Under the pieces are notes generated by a model. It was not told where the DNA came from, did not search any database, and saw only the letters and a program-made list of their open reading frames with translations. Below, one piece after another: positions 5,985 through 8,103 of a stretch of 8,103 nucleotides of DNA. Positions within the stretch are counted from its first letter, which is position 1. Each line of letters starts with the position of its first letter. The position numbers were made by a program, and so were the translations under genes. Source of the DNA: Bacillota bacterium (GTDB taxonomy: Bacteria > Bacillota > Clostridia > Acetivibrionales > DSM-1351); NCBI GenBank assembly GCA_023392075.1, contig JAEVZU010000238.1, forward strand, positions 1-8,103, given 5' to 3'.

Positions 5985-6018
5985 TCGTTCGAAAGCTTTA
6001 AAGAAAGCTTTCGAACGA
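5985..6018 (-). repeat. 15-bp perfect hairpin in the leader of the small membrane-protein gene
   Basis: A perfect inverted repeat with arms 5985-5999 and 6004-6018 encloses a four-base loop. Each arm contains TTCGAA and AAGCTT. No T tract follows in either direction, so it is not a standard terminator. It ends 11 bases before the AAAGGAG and would begin about eight bases into the transcript from the promoter at 6033-6041. It may stabilise the 5' end, trim read-through RNA from opp2, or be a protein-binding palindrome. Confidence 0.65.
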
Positions 6019-6032
6019 GCAGAATTGTTTAG

Positions 6033-6041
6033 ATTATATCA
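6033..6041 (-). promoter_or_regulatory. Extended -10 promoter of the small membrane-protein gene
   Basis: On the minus strand TGATATAAT (6041-6033) is a perfect TATAAT with the TG dinucleotide one base upstream. A TTGATA (6058-6053) lies 14 bp further up, too close for a normal -35, so recognition would depend on the extended -10. Start of transcription is expected near 6026. It sits between the opp2 oppF stop and the small gene. Confidence 0.5.
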
Positions 6042-6080
6042 ATTTCTTACCATATCAAACCAGTTGATAATTATACAGTT

Positions 6081-7067
6081 TTATGTTGCACTAATGCTTT
6101 GTCCGGCAAAATGGCACGCAACCATATGGCCGTTTCCGGCATCTTTCAGTTCGGGCTGCTGCTGACTGCAAATGTCCTTGCATATTGGACAGCGTGTATG
6201 GAAACGGCAGCCGGAAGGTGGATTTGCCGGGCTTGGTATATCTCCTGTCAGAATAATTCTTTCCTTTTTAACTCTGGGGTCAGCAACAGGCACTGCCGAC
6301 AATAGTGCTTTTGTATAAGGATGCAGCGGATTTTCATACAGTTCCGCTTTATCAGCCGATTCCACAATCGACCCCAGATACATTACCGCAACTCTATGGG
6401 ATATATGCCGGACAACACTTAAATCATGCGATATGAACAAGTAGGAAAATCCGTACTGCTTCTGCAAATCTCCCAGGAGATTTATTATCTGTGATTGTAT
6501 TGAAACATCCAGAGCCGATACCGGTTCATCGCATACTATAAACTCAGGATTAAGTGCAAGAGCTCTTGCAATACCGATTCTTTGACGCTGTCCGCCTGAA
6601 AATTCATGTGGATACCTGTCTATATGAAGCGAAAGCAGACCACACTGGTTCATGATTTCAAGCACCCGCTTCTTTAAATCCTTTTTAGTACAAAAGCCAT
6701 GCTCAAGCAGCGCTTCACCAATCAGATCACCGACGGTCAATCTGGGATTAAGCGAGCTATAAGGGTCTTGAAATACTATCTGCATTTTGGGTCTTAAGCT
6801 TTGCATCTCGCGCTTCTTTAATTTGAAAACATCAGTTCCGTTAAAAACCACCTGTCCGCCAGTACTTTCATGAAGTCTCAAAATCGTTCTTCCGACTGTG
6901 CTCTTACCACAGCCCGATTCTCCAACCAACCCGAGGGTTTCACCTTTTTTTAGAGAAAACGACACGTTTTCTACGGCCTTTACATGTCCAACTGTTCTCT
7001 GTAAGATACCGCCTTTGATTGGGAAATATTTTTTTAAATCTTTAACTTCAAGCAATGTATCACTCAT
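6081..7067 (-). CDS. oppF: OppF/DppF-type peptide ABC transporter ATPase (opp2 system)
   Basis: This is the last gene of the upstream peptide-transporter operon, with the same role as the opp1 OppF. I use the ATG at 7067-7065 because GGGAGGAG lies about five bases upstream. An ATG nine codons earlier has no such site. It shares ATGA with the oppD stop, implying coupled translation. The 328-residue protein has Walker A GESGCGKS (49-56), Q100, signature SGGQRQR (157-163), Walker B FIVCDEP with D180/E181, and H214. The C-terminal cysteines C287, C293, C300 and C318 (X5, X6, X17) fit the [4Fe-4S] pattern of Dpp ATPases, with an extra C296. It is clearly paralogous to the opp1 OppF, sharing long blocks such as the PHEFSGGQRQRIGIARA stretch. 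No terminator was found directly after it. Confidence 0.96.
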   Translation of the reverse strand: MSDTLLEVKDLKKYFPIKGGILQRTVGHVKAVENVSFSLKKGETLGLVGESGCGKSTVGRTILRLHESTGGQVVFNGTDVFKLKKREMQSLRPKMQIVFQDPYSSLNPRLTVGDLIGEALLEHGFCTKKDLKKRVLEIMNQCGLLSLHIDRYPHEFSGGQRQRIGIARALALNPEFIVCDEPVSALDVSIQSQIINLLGDLQKQYGFSYLFISHDLSVVRHISHRVAVMYLGSIVESADKAELYENPLHPYTKALLSAVPVADPRVKKERIILTGDIPSPANPPSGCRFHTRCPICKDICSQQQPELKDAGNGHMVACHFAGQSISAT

Positions 7068-8041
7068 TTTATCTCCTCCCCAATCCTTTTGCATGCAACA
7101 AAATGATCCTTTTCCACCTCAACGGCATCAGGGAATCCATTTTTACATTCTTCACCGCACTTTTCACAGCGGTCACTGAAATAACACTTATCAGGAAGAT
7201 CTATCAGTACCGGTACCTGTCCAGGGATAGTGTACAGCCTTTCGCTGACAGTATTCATCTGAGGTTTGGATTTCAGAAGACCTATGGTATACGGATGTGT
7301 CGGATTTAAAAACACATCGTTTACACTTCCCTGCTCAATTATTTTTCCGGCATACATAACAATTACATAGTCGGCCATTTCCGAAACAACACCCAAATCA
7401 TGCGTTATCAGAATTATAGACATATCAAATTTCTTTTTGATATCTTTAAGCAAATCTAAAATCTGAGCCTGGATTGTTACATCAAGAGCTGTTGTCGGTT
7501 CATCCGCAATTAATAGCTCCGGGTTGCAGGAAAGAGCCATTGCTATCATAATTCTCTGTCTCATACCGCCTGACAATTCATGCGGATAAGAATTGAATAT
7601 CTGCTCCGGACGTGAAATTCCAACAGTAGTAATAAGCTCAACAGCCTTGATTTTAGCTTCTTTTTTGGTAATCTTCTCATGAAGCATAAGTGCTTCCGAT
7701 ATTTGATTTCCGACTGTAAAAACCGGATTTAAAGAAGTCATTGGCTCCTGGAATATCATTGAAATTCGGTTCCCGTTTATTTTTCTCATCTCATTTTGTG
7801 AGAGTTTTATCAAGTCAATGTCATTTAATAGAATTTCCCCATCAACTATTTTACCCGGATTTTGAATAAGTCTCATCATAGATAATGACATAACACTTTT
7901 ACCGCATCCGGATTCTCCAACGATACCTATTGTCTGTCCCTTTTTCACATCAAAAGAAACACCGCTAACGGCTTTTACGACACCGGCATCGGTATAAAAA
8001 TATGTATGAAGGTTTTTAACCTGTAATAGCTTATCAGACAT
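7064..8041 (-). CDS. oppD: OppD/DppD-type peptide ABC transporter ATPase (opp2 system)
   Basis: This is the partner ATPase of the opp2 importer. I choose the ATG at 8041-8039 because AAAGGGG lies nine bases upstream. A TTG three codons earlier touches that site and cannot use it. The 325-residue protein has Walker A GESGCGKS (42-49), Q98, signature SGGMRQR (157-163), Walker B LLIADEP with D180/E181, and H-loop H214. The glutamate in FQEP (99) replaces the aspartate seen in the other three ATPases here. C-terminal cysteines C286, C292, C299 and C317 keep the X5-X6-X17 spacing, with an extra C295. It follows the upstream permease by 14 bases and overlaps oppF by four. Confidence 0.96.
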   Translation of the reverse strand: MSDKLLQVKNLHTYFYTDAGVVKAVSGVSFDVKKGQTIGIVGESGCGKSVMSLSMMRLIQNPGKIVDGEILLNDIDLIKLSQNEMRKINGNRISMIFQEPMTSLNPVFTVGNQISEALMLHEKITKKEAKIKAVELITTVGISRPEQIFNSYPHELSGGMRQRIMIAMALSCNPELLIADEPTTALDVTIQAQILDLLKDIKKKFDMSIILITHDLGVVSEMADYVIVMYAGKIIEQGSVNDVFLNPTHPYTIGLLKSKPQMNTVSERLYTIPGQVPVLIDLPDKCYFSDRCEKCGEECKNGFPDAVEVEKDHFVACKRIGEEIK

Positions 8042-8055
8042 ATCTTTCAACCCCT

Positions 8056-8103
8056 TTACTTTTTCATTTTTGGGTCGAAGGCATCTCTGAGTCCATCACC
8101 CAT
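8056..8103 (-). CDS. oppC: C-terminal end of an OppC/DppC-type permease (opp2 system; rest lies outside the window)
   Basis: Only the last 15 codons and the TAA are visible. They read MGDGLRDAFDPKMKK, nearly the same as the GDGLRDALDPRMKK end of the opp1 OppC. This ending, with the position directly before oppD, identifies a peptide-transporter permease. The first visible ATG is almost certainly an internal codon, since the motif normally ends a protein of about 300 residues. The gene's substrate and full length cannot be judged. Confidence 0.85.
   Translation of the reverse strand: MGDGLRDAFDPKMKK

Noticed and set aside
7068..7094. N-terminal extension of the opp2 oppF to the ATG at 7094
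   Set aside because: It lacks a ribosome binding site and translates the GGGAGGAG that serves the ATG at 7067. Related ATPases begin near the later ATG.
8042..8050. TTG at 8050 as the opp2 oppD start
   Set aside because: It directly abuts AAAGGGG, leaving no spacing. The ATG at 8041 is nine bases away.

Overview
The window is a low-GC stretch (roughly 40% G+C by eye) from a Gram-positive bacterium, most likely a member of the Clostridia. The evidence is a lipoprotein-type solute-binding protein, strong GGAGG ribosome binding sites, several GTG/TTG starts and AT-rich spacers with T-tailed terminators. The species cannot be named from this sequence. All supported genes are on the minus strand, so transcription runs from high to low coordinates.

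Reading in the direction of transcription, the window opens with the end of one oligopeptide/dipeptide ABC transporter operon ('opp2'): the last 15 codons of a DppC/OppC-type permease (8103-8056), an OppD-type ATPase (8041-7064) and an OppF-type ATPase (7067-6081). The two ATPase genes overlap by four bases (ATGA). A non-coding-looking spacer of about 840 bases follows. It holds an apparently unannotated 58-codon membrane-protein gene (5959-5783) with its own extended -10 promoter, a 15-bp perfect hairpin in its leader and an excellent ribosome binding site before a TTG start. Behind it are two tandem intrinsic terminators (5720-5685 and 5647-5605).

A second, paralogous operon ('opp1') then begins from a near-consensus promoter (-35 5476-5471, -10 5453-5448). 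Its 5' leader is about 197 bases and rich in inverted repeats. The order is oppB (5244-4321), oppC (4303-3308), a structured spacer of about 120 bases, oppD (3185-2184), oppF (2184-1201), a 185-base gap and oppA (from 1015 off the window edge). Together OppB and OppC form the membrane pore, OppD and OppF power it, and the lipid-anchored OppA captures substrate outside the cell. Both systems probably import peptides, but substrate specificity cannot be read from sequence alone.

The genes themselves are ordinary. The most interesting material is between them. (1) In the opp1 oppC-oppD spacer, a 10-nt sequence is perfectly complementary to the oppD Shine-Dalgarno region and overlaps a competing local hairpin, so it looks like a translational switch. 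(2) The 58-aa membrane protein sits between two peptide transporters. (3) The opp1 leader has a GAAA-capped hairpin at the predicted transcript start, mutually exclusive longer-range pairings and a possible 25-codon upstream ORF. No mobile element, CRISPR array, tRNA or rRNA was seen.
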